From NCBI RefSeq assembly GCF_046297875.1, contig NZ_JBKBHD010000001.1:2790001-2854000 (forward strand): DNA of 64,000 bases, in the 5' to 3' direction. The notes under the pieces were generated by a model, which ran no database searches, was not told the origin of the DNA, and saw only the letters and a list, made by a program, of their open reading frames with translations. Below are positions 36,759-45,419 of this stretch, one piece after another. Origin of the DNA: Parvibaculum sp046297875. Its GTDB lineage: Bacteria; Pseudomonadota; Alphaproteobacteria; Parvibaculales; Parvibaculaceae. The position numbers and the translations under genes are program-made. The number at the start of each line of letters is the position of its first letter. The stretch's first letter is position 1.

Positions 36759-37907
36759 ATGAACCCAATGCGCCTGCAGAACTTTCTGCCCCATCTTGCG
36801 CCTGTAAGCGGGCGAGAAAGACTGCGCGCATCCATCGGCGTGCTGCTTGGTGTGCTGCTGACAGGCGCCGTATCGGCTGTAGCACTGGGCATGGGAACCG
36901 GACTGCCGCTCCTCATTGCGCCGATGGGCGCGTCCGCGATACTCCTGTTCGCGGTTTCGACCAGCCCCTTCTCCCAGCCCTGGGCCGTGATCGGTGGAAA
37001 CATAATTTCCGCGGCGATCGGCGTTGCCTGTTCGGACCTCGTTCCCTATCCGGTGCTTGCCTGTGCCATTGCGGCGGGCCTTGCCATAGCGACGATGATG
37101 GCGCTGCGATGCCTCCATCCTCCAAGCGGAGCCGTTGCGATGACGGCGGTTATCGGCGGTACGCAGATCGATGCTCTCGGCTACTGGTTCGTGTTGTGGC
37201 CGGTCGCGCTGGATTCGATCGCGATCGTCGCCGTTGCCCTTGCCTACAACAACCTCACAGGCAAGCCCTACCCGCATCGCCCTGCCGAGGCAAAGGACCG
37301 GGCGACGGCAGATGTGCCGCCGCTTGCGCGGCTCGGCGTGACGGCGCAAGACCTTGCCGAAATTCTCAAGGCCCATGACCAGGTTGTGCCGGTCGATCCC
37401 GGCGATATCGAGAATTTGCTTCTGGAGGCGGGAATGCTCGCCTTCGAGCGGCGCTCCGGCGGAATCAGCTGCGGCGCTGCCATGTCACGCGATGTAGCGA
37501 CAGTGACACCGGATACGCCGCTCGATGAGGCCCTTGTGCTGCTGCGCAAGCACAGCATCAAGGCGCTGCCGGTTGTGGACAGCGAGCGGCGCGTGATCGG
37601 GATTCTGACGCAGACCGATCTCGTGGACCGGGCCGCCTCGCTGCGCGCGGGGCTTCAGGCAGGCTTCGGCGCGCTGGTCCGCCGGAATGGCGGCGGCGCG
37701 GTGGCGGGCGACATCATGAGTGCGCCGGTGCTGACCGCGACGCCGGACCTGCCGCTCGGCCGCCTCATTCCGATCATGAGCGATGCGGGGCACCACCACC
37801 TGCCGGTGGTGGACGAGGAAGGCAAGCTTGCGGGGATCGTCACGCAGACGGATGTGATCGCCGCGCTTTTCGCGGCGGAGCAACGGAGCGCTCAACTCAG
37901 CGCGTGA
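36759..37907 (+). CDS. HPP-family membrane protein with two CBS domains
   Basis: 382 residues. The N-terminal half is an HPP domain with about four to five membrane helices and the eponymous motif in ALRCLHPPSGAVAMTAVIGG (about 120-140). The C-terminal half holds a CBS pair: one at about 243-300 (MSRDVATVTPDTPLDEAL, IKALPVVDSERRVIGILTQTDL), the second at about 320-375 (IMSAPVLTATPDLPLGRL, HHLPVVDEEGKLAGIVTQTDV). HPP proteins have been linked to nitrite transport in plastids and cyanobacteria; CBS pairs usually sense adenine nucleotides. Function here unproven. Confidence 0.85.
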   Translation: MNPMRLQNFLPHLAPVSGRERLRASIGVLLGVLLTGAVSAVALGMGTGLPLLIAPMGASAILLFAVSTSPFSQPWAVIGGNIISAAIGVACSDLVPYPVLACAIAAGLAIATMMALRCLHPPSGAVAMTAVIGGTQIDALGYWFVLWPVALDSIAIVAVALAYNNLTGKPYPHRPAEAKDRATADVPPLARLGVTAQDLAEILKAHDQVVPVDPGDIENLLLEAGMLAFERRSGGISCGAAMSRDVATVTPDTPLDEALVLLRKHSIKALPVVDSERRVIGILTQTDLVDRAASLRAGLQAGFGALVRRNGGGAVAGDIMSAPVLTATPDLPLGRLIPIMSDAGHHHLPVVDEEGKLAGIVTQTDVIAALFAAEQRSAQLSA

Positions 37908-37919
37908 TGCCTGAGGCTC

Positions 37920-39338
37920 TCAGTCCCGCTTCTTCTTTCCGGCATAGGGGTTCTTGCCCTTGCGCATGAAAAGGCGGATGGGGACGCCAGGCAGATCGAA
38001 ACTCTCGCGCAACCCATTCACCAGATAGCGGCGATAGGAGGTCGGCACCTCGTCGGCGCGGCTTGAAAAGACCGCGAAAGTGGGCGGGCGCGACTTCACC
38101 TGCGACATGAATTTCAGATTGACCGGGCGGCCCTTGGCGGCTGGCGGCTGATGGCGCGAGACGGCTTCTTCCAGCCAGCGATTAAGCCGCGCGGTCGGCA
38201 CGCGCGCGTTCCAGAGCGTGTGGATGCGCTCGATCGCGGGCATGAGCTTTTCCGTACCCTTGCCCGTCAGCGCCGAAAGCTGGACGATGGGCACGCCCCT
38301 GATCTGCGGCAGCAGGCGCTCCAGCTCTTCCTTCAGAACGCGGAGAACCTCCTGCGGATTCTCCACCGTGTCCCATTTGTTGACACCGATGATGAGGCCG
38401 CGGCCTTCCTGCTCGACAAGATCGGCGATGTGAAGATCCTGCCGTTCGAAGGGCTGCGTCGCATCGAGCAGAACGACAACGACTTCGGCGAAGCGGACGG
38501 CGCGGAGCGTATCGGCGACCGAAAGTTTTTCGAGCTTTTCGGTCACGCGGGCCCGGCGGCGCATACCGGCCGTGTCCCAGAGCTTGATGCGGCGGCCGCG
38601 CCATTGCCACTCGATGCCGATGCTGTCGCGGGTGATACCAGCCTCGGGGCCGGTGAGCATCCGGTCTTCACCGAGAAGCTGGTTCACGAGGGTGGATTTG
38701 CCGACATTCGGGCGCCCGACAAAGGCGATACGGAGCGGCGCTTCGAGGTCCGGCTCGTAGGGCGCATCGGGATCGAATGAAGAATCCTCATCGCCATCTG
38801 CCAGGGCATCTTCAAGCGCCTGTTCGGCATCGTTTTCCTCGAGCCCGCGGGCGAACTCCGCCAGTGCATCGTAGAGATCGCTCAGGCCCTCGCCATGTTC
38901 GGCCGAAAGCGGCAGAGGCGCGCCAAGACCAAGCTCGTAGGCTTCCATGCGGCCCGCCTGACCGGCACCACCTTCGCATTTGTTGGCAGCTAGGATGACA
39001 GGCGTCGGCGACTTGCGCAGCAGCTGAGCAAAACGCTTGTCGAGAGGCGTGACGCCCGCGCGCGCATCCATGAGGAAGAGGCAGACATCGGCCTCGGCGA
39101 TGGCGAGATCGGTCTGGCGGCGCATGCGCGCTTCGAGACTGTCACCCACGCCTTCTTCAAGACCGGCAGTGTCGACCACGGTGAAGATGAGGTCGCCAAG
39201 CTGCGCCTCGCCTTCGCGCCGGTCGCGCGTGACGCCGGGCGTGTCGTCGACAAGCGCCAGCTTCCGCCCCACGAGGCGGTTGAACAGCGTCGACTTGCCG
39301 ACATTCGGCCGGCCGACAATGGCGACCTTGAAAGACAA
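37920..39338 (-). CDS. der: Ribosome-assembly GTPase Der (EngA)
   Basis: Double GTPase needed for 50S maturation, 472 residues. Two complete G domains: GRPNVGKSTLFNRLVG at about residue 8 and GRPNVGKSTLVNQLLG at about 210, with matching DTPGVTRD/DTAG and NKCE/NKWD boxes, then a KH-like C-terminal domain ending KGKNPYAGKKK. TTG start at 39338 directly opens MSFKVAIVGRPNVGKST; a TTG 14 codons upstream is less likely. Downstream of bamB, as in E. coli. Confidence 0.95.
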   Translation of the reverse strand: MSFKVAIVGRPNVGKSTLFNRLVGRKLALVDDTPGVTRDRREGEAQLGDLIFTVVDTAGLEEGVGDSLEARMRRQTDLAIAEADVCLFLMDARAGVTPLDKRFAQLLRKSPTPVILAANKCEGGAGQAGRMEAYELGLGAPLPLSAEHGEGLSDLYDALAEFARGLEENDAEQALEDALADGDEDSSFDPDAPYEPDLEAPLRIAFVGRPNVGKSTLVNQLLGEDRMLTGPEAGITRDSIGIEWQWRGRRIKLWDTAGMRRRARVTEKLEKLSVADTLRAVRFAEVVVVLLDATQPFERQDLHIADLVEQEGRGLIIGVNKWDTVENPQEVLRVLKEELERLLPQIRGVPIVQLSALTGKGTEKLMPAIERIHTLWNARVPTARLNRWLEEAVSRHQPPAAKGRPVNLKFMSQVKSRPPTFAVFSSRADEVPTSYRRYLVNGLRESFDLPGVPIRLFMRKGKNPYAGKKKRD

Positions 39339-39397
39339 TGTGTGCGGCCCTTTTTCTGCCGTTTCTGGACGGGCGGCCAACCCGCCTGCCTGCTCCG

Positions 39398-40732
39398 TTA
39401 TTTCAGCGCGGTCAGGCGGGCGTTGTCCGTCAGAACATAGACCGTTTCATTCGCCACGACAGGCGCGACAAGCGCGCCTGATGGAATGGCAAGATTGCCC
39501 AGGACTTCGCCGGTCGGGGCGGAAATCATTACCGAGTCGCCGCGCGAGGATACGAGCACGAGCCGCTCGCTCACAAGCACCGGCCCTGACCACTCGACGG
39601 GATCGGTGCGCTTGTCGGGATTGCGCCAGCGCTGCAGCGGCGTGATCCATCGGATACGTCCGTCGCGGCGCGAAACGGCGATCACTTCCTGCGTGGAGGT
39701 GACGAGGTAGATGAAATCGCCCGCGACCCAAGGCGTCTGCACACCGCCGATTTCGCGCGTCCAGACGCGTTCACCCGTGCGCAGGTCGATCGAGACCATG
39801 CGGCCCGAATGGCTGATGGCGAATACGCGGTCACGGTCGACGACCGGACGGCCCGCAATGTCGTTCAGCGCGCTCAGCGAGGTGATGGAGCCGGTGCGCG
39901 TCAGCGAGTCGGTCCAGACCGGCGTACCGTTTTCGACACGAAGCGCCACCAGTTCGCCCGAGGAATAGGGCACGATGACAGTGGACCCGGCAACCGCAGG
40001 GCTCGACGTGGCCAAAATGCCCGCGCTTTCGACGATGCCGCGGTGACGCCAGACGACATCGCCCGTTTCCTGGGACAGTGCGATGGTCTGATTGTCCGAG
40101 GTAATGGCGAAGACGCGGCCGCCGCTCGCCGTTGGAGCGGAACGGAAAGGATCGCCGATGGCCTGTGTCCAGGCGATATTTCCGCTGGCGGCTTCAACGC
40201 CATGAACCTCGCCGTAGCCCGTCGCCACGAACAGCCGTCCATTTTCATAGGCGACGCCGCCGCCACGACCGGAGCTGGCATTCTCGCCTTTCGGCACCAG
40301 ATTGACGTCCCACAGCTTGCGGCCCGAGGACTGCTCGAAGGCGCCGAGGCGTGTGCGCGCGTCGAGAACATAGATGCGGCCATCTGCGACGATGGGTGCG
40401 GCAAGGAGCTGGGCGACTCGGTCCGAGCCGCTGCCGGCGCTGACCGACCATATCTGACGGAGCGGACCGGGCGCGGAGAGATGGCCGTTTGCATTGGTCG
40501 GATTGCCGCCAGGCTGGGGCCAGCTTTCATTCACACGCGCGTCCGGCAGCAGCACGAGGTCGCCCGCGATGCCGGCATCAACTTCAAGTTGAGCGCCAAG
40601 TTCCATCACGGAAAGGCGTTCGCCGGGCAGCACTGTCCGATCGTCGGAAGTGAAGATCCCCGTCACCGTGTCGCAGCCTGCGAGGCTCGCCGCTGCGAGC
40701 GAGAGAAGCGCGATGCGGAGAATACGTGTCAT
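39398..40732 (-). CDS. bamB: Outer-membrane assembly lipoprotein BamB (PQQ-like beta-propeller)
   Basis: 444 residues. Lipoprotein signal with lipobox LAGC at about residue 17-20, then repeated propeller blades with W-rich motifs (GRKLWDVNL, GNIAWTQAIG, GDVVWRHRG, GERVWTREIG, GRIRWITPL). BamB scaffolds the BAM complex that inserts outer-membrane proteins. Identity is strengthened by the order yfgM-like, bamB, der on one strand, the E. coli order. The ATG at 40732 was preferred because it begins the signal peptide. Confidence 0.88.
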   Translation of the reverse strand: MTRILRIALLSLAAASLAGCDTVTGIFTSDDRTVLPGERLSVMELGAQLEVDAGIAGDLVLLPDARVNESWPQPGGNPTNANGHLSAPGPLRQIWSVSAGSGSDRVAQLLAAPIVADGRIYVLDARTRLGAFEQSSGRKLWDVNLVPKGENASSGRGGGVAYENGRLFVATGYGEVHGVEAASGNIAWTQAIGDPFRSAPTASGGRVFAITSDNQTIALSQETGDVVWRHRGIVESAGILATSSPAVAGSTVIVPYSSGELVALRVENGTPVWTDSLTRTGSITSLSALNDIAGRPVVDRDRVFAISHSGRMVSIDLRTGERVWTREIGGVQTPWVAGDFIYLVTSTQEVIAVSRRDGRIRWITPLQRWRNPDKRTDPVEWSGPVLVSERLVLVSSRGDSVMISAPTGEVLGNLAIPSGALVAPVVANETVYVLTDNARLTALK

Positions 40733-40768
40733 GCCTTTTGCCTCAGCCGGGTTCTTTTTCACTTTAGC

Positions 40769-41512
40769 CTACTCCGTCTCAGCCGGTGCTTCGGCTTCAT
40801 CCGCCGGTTCAGCGGCGGTCTCTTCAGCCGGAGCTGCATCCGTCACCGGGGCCACCTCACGCGGAAGATGCGGTGCAGCGAGCGCCTGAATCACATGCGA
40901 GCGATCGCGCAGGCCCGCGGGCGTGTCCTGATCAGCAATGATGAGCTTCGCATTCGCATCCGCTTCGGCCCATTTGCCTTCACGGATGGCGGCAAGGGCG
41001 ATCAGCTCGCGCGCGTTCGAGCGCCAGGGCGAAGCCTCCCGGTTGATCGGCGCGACGCGCGCGCGCATGTCGTCGAGGCTCAATGTATCGACAAGCAGCA
41101 GGCCGGCCTTCACCGTCGCCATGCCGCGCACGATCTGCGGCGCACGCCCGTCATTTGCGACGGCTTCATAGGCCGCGAGGGCGCCTTCGCTGTCGCCTGC
41201 GGCGAGCAGCCTGTCCGCTTGGGCAAGACGCGCCATGATCCGGTAGCCACCGCTGGCCCTGTCCGCGAATTCGTCGAAGGCGGCCGCGGATTCGGCAGGG
41301 TCCATGTTCGCCATCTCTACCACCAGCGCCTCATAGGCAGCGGAGGCTTCGACTGTTTTCGAATGGGACCAGGCACGCCAGCCGACAATGGCGGCGACGA
41401 TGAGGACTATGGAGACGGCGGCGCCGATCACATAGATCCCGTATTTTTCCCAGAGTTTGGAGAATTGTTCGCGGCGAAGGTCTTCTTCGACTTCGCGAAA
41501 GAGATCGGTCAC
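40769..41512 (-). CDS. YfgM-like tetratricopeptide membrane protein
   Basis: 247 residues: short cytoplasmic N-terminus (TDLFREVEEDLRREQFSKLWEKYG), one membrane helix at about 28-46, then periplasmic helical TPR-like repeats and a tail rich in alanine, glutamate and proline. The E-x-x-W-x-K-Y-G-motif before the helix is the family hallmark (TPR_21/YfgM). E. coli YfgM is a periplasmic chaperone partner of SecYEG and PpiD. GTG start with GGAG at 7 bp. Ends 36 bp before bamB. Confidence 0.85.
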   Translation of the reverse strand: MTDLFREVEEDLRREQFSKLWEKYGIYVIGAAVSIVLIVAAIVGWRAWSHSKTVEASAAYEALVVEMANMDPAESAAAFDEFADRASGGYRIMARLAQADRLLAAGDSEGALAAYEAVANDGRAPQIVRGMATVKAGLLLVDTLSLDDMRARVAPINREASPWRSNARELIALAAIREGKWAEADANAKLIIADQDTPAGLRDRSHVIQALAAPHLPREVAPVTDAAPAEETAAEPADEAEAPAETE

Positions 41513-41653
41513 AAGAATACTCCGCGGAGAATGCTTCAATAGGCGCAAGAGGAAGCGCCCGGCGCCTGCCCCCTGCAGGCCGCGTAAAATAGCCCGGCCA
41601 AGGGCCAATGGCAAACAGCAGTGCGGGGCCCGAAGGCCCCGCAAGGGATTGAG

Positions 41654-42478
41654 CTATTTTGCCTTTTTCATGCTGTAGGTGTGTTCGGCGGCCGGGAAGC
41701 TGCGCTCGCGCACGGCGCGGGCATAGGCTTCCGCCGCACCCGCGATCTGCGCGCCAAGGGTCGCAAATTCGCGGACGAATTTCGGCGGCTTGGGCGAGAG
41801 GCCCAGCATGTCTTCCAGCACGAGAATCTGACCGTCGCAATGGGCCGAGGCGCCGATGCCGATGGTCGGAATGTCGATCTGGCGGGTGATACGGGCGGCA
41901 AGCGGCTCGGCCACGCCCTCGACCACGACGGAGAAGGCACCCGCTTCGGAAACTGCGCGGGCATCGGCCTCGATGGCGGCCCATTCGCTCTCCTCGCGGC
42001 CCTGCGCCTTGAAGCCGCCCATGACCTGCACGCTTTGGGGCGTTAGGCCGATATGGGCCATGACGGGGATGCCGCGATCCACCAGATAGCGGATGGTGGG
42101 CGCAAGGCGCGCGCCGCCTTCCATCTTCACGGCGGTGCAGCCCGTCTCCTTGATGACGCGGCATGCATTGCGGAAGGCGATTTCGGGGCTTTCCTCATAG
42201 GAGCCGAAGGGCATGTCGACCACGACAAGGGCGCGCTCTGTGCCGCGGACCACGGCGGCGCCATGCGCAATCATCATGTCGAGGGTGACGCCGAGCGTCG
42301 TCTCCATGCCGTACATGACCATGCCGAGGCTGTCGCCGACGAGCAGGAAATCGACGTAAGGATCGACATAGCGCGCGGTATGCGCGTGATAGGCGGTGAG
42401 CGAGACGATGGGCTCTGCTCCCTTGCGGGCGCGGAGTTCCGGCACGGTGATACGCTTGATCTTCGGCTGCACGGACAT
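41654..42478 (-). CDS. panB: 3-methyl-2-oxobutanoate hydroxymethyltransferase
   Basis: First step of pantothenate synthesis: ketopantoate from 2-oxoisovalerate and methylene-tetrahydrofolate. 274 residues; LTAYHAHTARYVD, metal ligands in VGDSLGMVMYG and VVDMPFGSYEES, AVKMEGG, PVMAHIGLTPQSV and the catalytic-site segment GIGASAHCDGQILVLEDMLGL. ATG at 42478 after AAGGGA. panC is not adjacent. A perfect 18-bp palindrome lies 35 bp upstream. Confidence 0.94.
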   Translation of the reverse strand: MSVQPKIKRITVPELRARKGAEPIVSLTAYHAHTARYVDPYVDFLLVGDSLGMVMYGMETTLGVTLDMMIAHGAAVVRGTERALVVVDMPFGSYEESPEIAFRNACRVIKETGCTAVKMEGGARLAPTIRYLVDRGIPVMAHIGLTPQSVQVMGGFKAQGREESEWAAIEADARAVSEAGAFSVVVEGVAEPLAARITRQIDIPTIGIGASAHCDGQILVLEDMLGLSPKPPKFVREFATLGAQIAGAAEAYARAVRERSFPAAEHTYSMKKAK

Positions 42479-42512
42479 TCGGATCTTCCCTTGCAGGTGA
42501 CGCGCCTTACTC

Positions 42513-42530
42513 AGCCCCATATATGGGGCT
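42513..42530. promoter_or_regulatory. Perfect 18-bp palindrome upstream of panB
   Basis: AGCCCCATATATGGGGCT reads identically on both strands and lies 35 bp upstream of the panB start. With no T-run on either side it does not look like a terminator. A dimeric repressor site or a short RNA hairpin in the panB leader are the natural explanations. Confidence 0.45.
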
Positions 42531-42661
42531 CTGCGCGGGGTTTTGCGACTACGGCCGGATGCCGCTTCGAAAAGGGCATACAAAACAAGCCCTTAGGTCC
42601 CTCCCGGCACCTTTCCCGATCCTTCTGGGCGGACCCTACAAAAAAGTGCGGCAAAGCGCAA

Positions 42662-43564
42662 TCAGAGGCCGGGGCTGGGCTCCGCCGCGGTCGCCTCGCC
42701 CTCATGCCCGCCCGGCAGGCCGACGATCTCGCGATAGGCGACCGAGAGCATGGTGATCTGCGACATGAGAAAATAGAAATAGGCAGCAAGGCCCACGACC
42801 GCAGCGAGAACCGTTGTCACAATGCCTCCCCCAAGCATGGCCGAGACAAGGCCGACCACGACGGCAACCACGATTACGGCCAACGCAAATACAATGCCGA
42901 TCAGAATCGCATAGCCAACCATGCGCCAGGTGTTGCCGGCGGACGCGGAGAAGGCAGCAAAGACCTTGCCCGAACCGCCGACAGCGGCATCGGGAAGTGC
43001 CAGCATCAGACGCAGGAAAATGCCAAGCACAACGAGGTACCCCACGATTATCGCAATGCCCCCTGCCATGATGACGAAGCCGGCAGCGCCAGAGTCCCCA
43101 CCCGACAAACCGGCGAGACCAAAGATGGCCGCCACAATGACACCGCCAACGACGATCATTGCGATGTAAAGCACCATCGTCTTGATGAAGGACCAGATGT
43201 AGCGAAAGTCCTCGCGCCGCAGCAGTGCCCCGGACTGTTCACCCATCAGCACGAAACGGTGCCATCGAACCGCGGCAACCGCACTCGCCAGAAACATGAG
43301 AAGGATCGAAGCGAAATAGGCTGGTCCCACGGCGCGCTGATCGACGGCTTCCATCGCCGCGGCGATCTCCTCTGGAGAGGCGCCCGATTGCACCAGCGCG
43401 AAAAGATCGCCGAAACCAGCTTCGCCATAGGCCCAGATATAAACACCGAGGCCGACAGCAATAAGGATGACAGCTGGCCATGCGGCAAAGACAAGCTGGA
43501 AATAATGGCGCGTGACGCCCGAAAATACTTCGCCTACGGAACGAAAGACCGGAAGTTTGCGCAT
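42662..43564 (-). CDS. Multi-spanning membrane protein, unknown function (paralogue of next gene)
   Basis: 300 residues with about six hydrophobic helices. Not recognised beyond being an integral membrane protein. It shares with the adjacent protein at 43657-44424 the motifs WHRFVLMGE (here about residue 101) and the C-terminal ISML-SVAYREIVGLPGG, at equivalent places, so the two are probably tandem paralogues. Charged tail after the last helix. Starts 92 bp after the upstream paralogue, within the same minus-strand run. Confidence 0.7.
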   Translation of the reverse strand: MRKLPVFRSVGEVFSGVTRHYFQLVFAAWPAVILIAVGLGVYIWAYGEAGFGDLFALVQSGASPEEIAAAMEAVDQRAVGPAYFASILLMFLASAVAAVRWHRFVLMGEQSGALLRREDFRYIWSFIKTMVLYIAMIVVGGVIVAAIFGLAGLSGGDSGAAGFVIMAGGIAIIVGYLVVLGIFLRLMLALPDAAVGGSGKVFAAFSASAGNTWRMVGYAILIGIVFALAVIVVAVVVGLVSAMLGGGIVTTVLAAVVGLAAYFYFLMSQITMLSVAYREIVGLPGGHEGEATAAEPSPGL

Positions 43565-43656
43565 TGTGCCCCCAATAAGAATCAGTCGGCACCCCGTGCC
43601 GCAACGAGGCGTTTACCCTAGCCGCTCGAACGCCGTCCGCCAACGGATAATGCGGA

Positions 43657-44424
43657 TCAGAATGTCGGGTCGATATGCGGCTCGGTTTCGCGGGGAACGC
43701 TTCCGGGCGGGCCGACAAGCTCGCGATAGGCGATCGACAGCACAGCGATATTCACGACGGCGAAGAAAACATAGACAAAGGCAGCAATCGCGACTGCAGC
43801 AATCTGCATCGCTCCGCCGCCCGCCATGAGCGATCCGGCCAGACTGGAGAGGAGCAGGATCGGCACGGCAACCGCGAACATGACCGCAAGGAGGCGCCAG
43901 AAGTTTCCTCGCGTGCGCTCCAGAACGAGGCGCGGGTCCACCGGGTCGCCGATGGCGACGGCGGGCAGCAGGAGTGTCAGGCGGACAAAGAAATAAACCG
44001 CGATTGCGACGAGGAAGAGGCCGAACAGCGCGAGCAGCGCGCCGGACGGCGTTTCCTGCAGTTGCGCCGCAGCAAGTGAGAGCGCCGCGCCGGGGATGAA
44101 CAGCAGGATGAGGAATATCGAGACGAGCAGGAAGATCGCCTCGCGGCGGCCGAAGCTGAAATGAATTGGGCCCGTAGGTTCATCGCCCAGCAGGATGAAG
44201 CGGTGCCAGGTAACAGCGATGACCGGCCAGAGGAATAAGCTCGCAATTTCGAGCACAAGTGCCAGAAAGAATTGCGTCTCGACGTCGACGAAGACGCGCG
44301 CAATGGAGAAGACGAGATAGAGCGCGACCGGAAACCAGATCAGGCGCACCATGTCGCCAAGATTGCGCCAGGCGCCGCCATAGGCCTCGGTGATCGTGGA
44401 GACGACATCGAGACGGGTGGTCAT
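43657..44424 (-). CDS. Multi-spanning membrane protein, unknown function (paralogue of previous gene)
   Basis: 255 residues, about six membrane helices (for example LIWFPVALYLVFSIARVFV, FFLALVLEIASLFLWPVI, AIFLLVSIFLILLFIPGAAL). WHRFILLGDE and VLSIAYRELVGPPGS match the neighbour's WHRFVLMGE and LSVAYREIVGLPGG. ATG start overlaps the stop of the TPR gene upstream as ATGA, so it is coupled to a small periplasmic TPR protein. Function unknown. Confidence 0.7.
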   Translation of the reverse strand: MTTRLDVVSTITEAYGGAWRNLGDMVRLIWFPVALYLVFSIARVFVDVETQFFLALVLEIASLFLWPVIAVTWHRFILLGDEPTGPIHFSFGRREAIFLLVSIFLILLFIPGAALSLAAAQLQETPSGALLALFGLFLVAIAVYFFVRLTLLLPAVAIGDPVDPRLVLERTRGNFWRLLAVMFAVAVPILLLSSLAGSLMAGGGAMQIAAVAIAAFVYVFFAVVNIAVLSIAYRELVGPPGSVPRETEPHIDPTF

Positions 44425-44954
44425 TGCGCGGCCTCGCCAAAGGCCTTGCTGCGATAGACCTCGTTCTGCGGATCGAGGCCGAGCGCCGTCATGTAGTATC
44501 GGCGGGCAACATCCTGATTGCCGAGCGCCTCTGCCAGCGCACCGCGCACATACCAGGCTCCTGCGCTATCGGGGTTGAGCGCGATCGCCTTTTCGATGTC
44601 GGCCAGCGCGGGGGCGATATCGCCCTTCTCCCGATATGCGTTGGCGCGGTTCTGATAGAGAAGTGCATCGTCCGGCACGATGGCGAGGGCGCGCGTGTAA
44701 TCCTCGATGGCGCGGTCATGCTCGCCAGTGGATTTGAGCGCGACGCCGCGATTGAGCAGCGCCGTGACGAGATCGTCGTCGGAGAGCTCGCCGGAGTCGA
44801 TCGCGCGGGTGCAATAGTCGATGGCCGAGCGGTAATCGCCGGTGGCAAACTGCGCATAGCAGATATTGTTGTCGCCGATGGCATCGGCGCCCGCGGTGGA
44901 AACCCCGCCCGCGAGCGCCAGAGCCAGCATCAGCAGTCCCGATTTTCTCGTCAT
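44421..44954 (-). CDS. Periplasmic tetratricopeptide-repeat protein
   Basis: 177 residues. Signal peptide MTRKSGLLMLALALAGGVSTAGA, then about four TPR units: residues about 30-55 (CYAQFATGDYRSAIDYCTRA), 65-95 (NRGVALKSTGEHDRAIEDYT), 99-130 (YQNRANAYREKGDIAPALAD) and 133-165 (YVRGALAEALGNQDVARRYY). Probably a scaffold or assembly factor for a periplasmic partner, perhaps the coupled membrane protein downstream. ATG chosen at the signal peptide; an in-frame start 7 codons upstream exists. Confidence 0.8.
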   Translation of the reverse strand: MTRKSGLLMLALALAGGVSTAGADAIGDNNICYAQFATGDYRSAIDYCTRAIDSGELSDDDLVTALLNRGVALKSTGEHDRAIEDYTRALAIVPDDALLYQNRANAYREKGDIAPALADIEKAIALNPDSAGAWYVRGALAEALGNQDVARRYYMTALGLDPQNEVYRSKAFGEAAQ

Positions 44955-44975
44955 ATCCCGTTCCGCTCCCTGCAA

Positions 44976-45419
44976 TCAGAGCGACGAGACTACTCCTTCA
45001 TCGGCCTGCGAGAAAGCTGCAACGGCTATCGCCGTATTCATGAAGTCGCGGAAGCGAATCCACTGGGCATCCTTCATGGTGATGACATGGACAAAATCGG
45101 AGTCGATGGGCCGGCCCGTGGAGCGGGCCGTCAGGTTCAAATGCCCGGTCACGATGACCTTGTCCCTGTCGGCGATGAACTCCTCGGCGTCAAACTGGTG
45201 GACATCGACCGAGGAGAGCACCCGCTCGAAGAAGCGGCGGCATTTGTCATGGCCGCGATAGATCCCGGCATAGGGGATGACCGGCGTGCCATAGAACTCG
45301 ATCACGGCATCCGGGTGCAGGAATTCCATAATCGCGGGTATATCCTGCGCACCGAAGGCATGAAACAGCGCCTTTGTGACGGCAATGTTTCGGTCCTGTT
45401 CGGAGACTCTTGCTTTCAT
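44976..45419 (-). CDS. SnoaL-like / ketosteroid-isomerase-fold protein
   Basis: 147-residue protein with the NTF2-like fold pattern: VTKALFHAFGAQDIPAIMEFLHPDAVIEFYG, YRGHDKCRRFFERVL and VIVTGHLNLTARSTGRPI. Such proteins isomerise or bind small hydrophobic ligands. Its ATG overlaps the stop of the P450 gene (ATGA), so the two are co-translated and probably act on the same pathway. Longer frames would run into the P450. Confidence 0.78.
   Translation of the reverse strand: MKARVSEQDRNIAVTKALFHAFGAQDIPAIMEFLHPDAVIEFYGTPVIPYAGIYRGHDKCRRFFERVLSSVDVHQFDAEEFIADRDKVIVTGHLNLTARSTGRPIDSDFVHVITMKDAQWIRFRDFMNTAIAVAAFSQADEGVVSSL

Noticed and set aside
41331..42164. Long arginine/histidine-rich frame overlapping panB on the same strand
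   Set aside because: Out-of-frame shadow of panB and the YfgM-like gene, typical of GC-rich DNA; no conserved motif.
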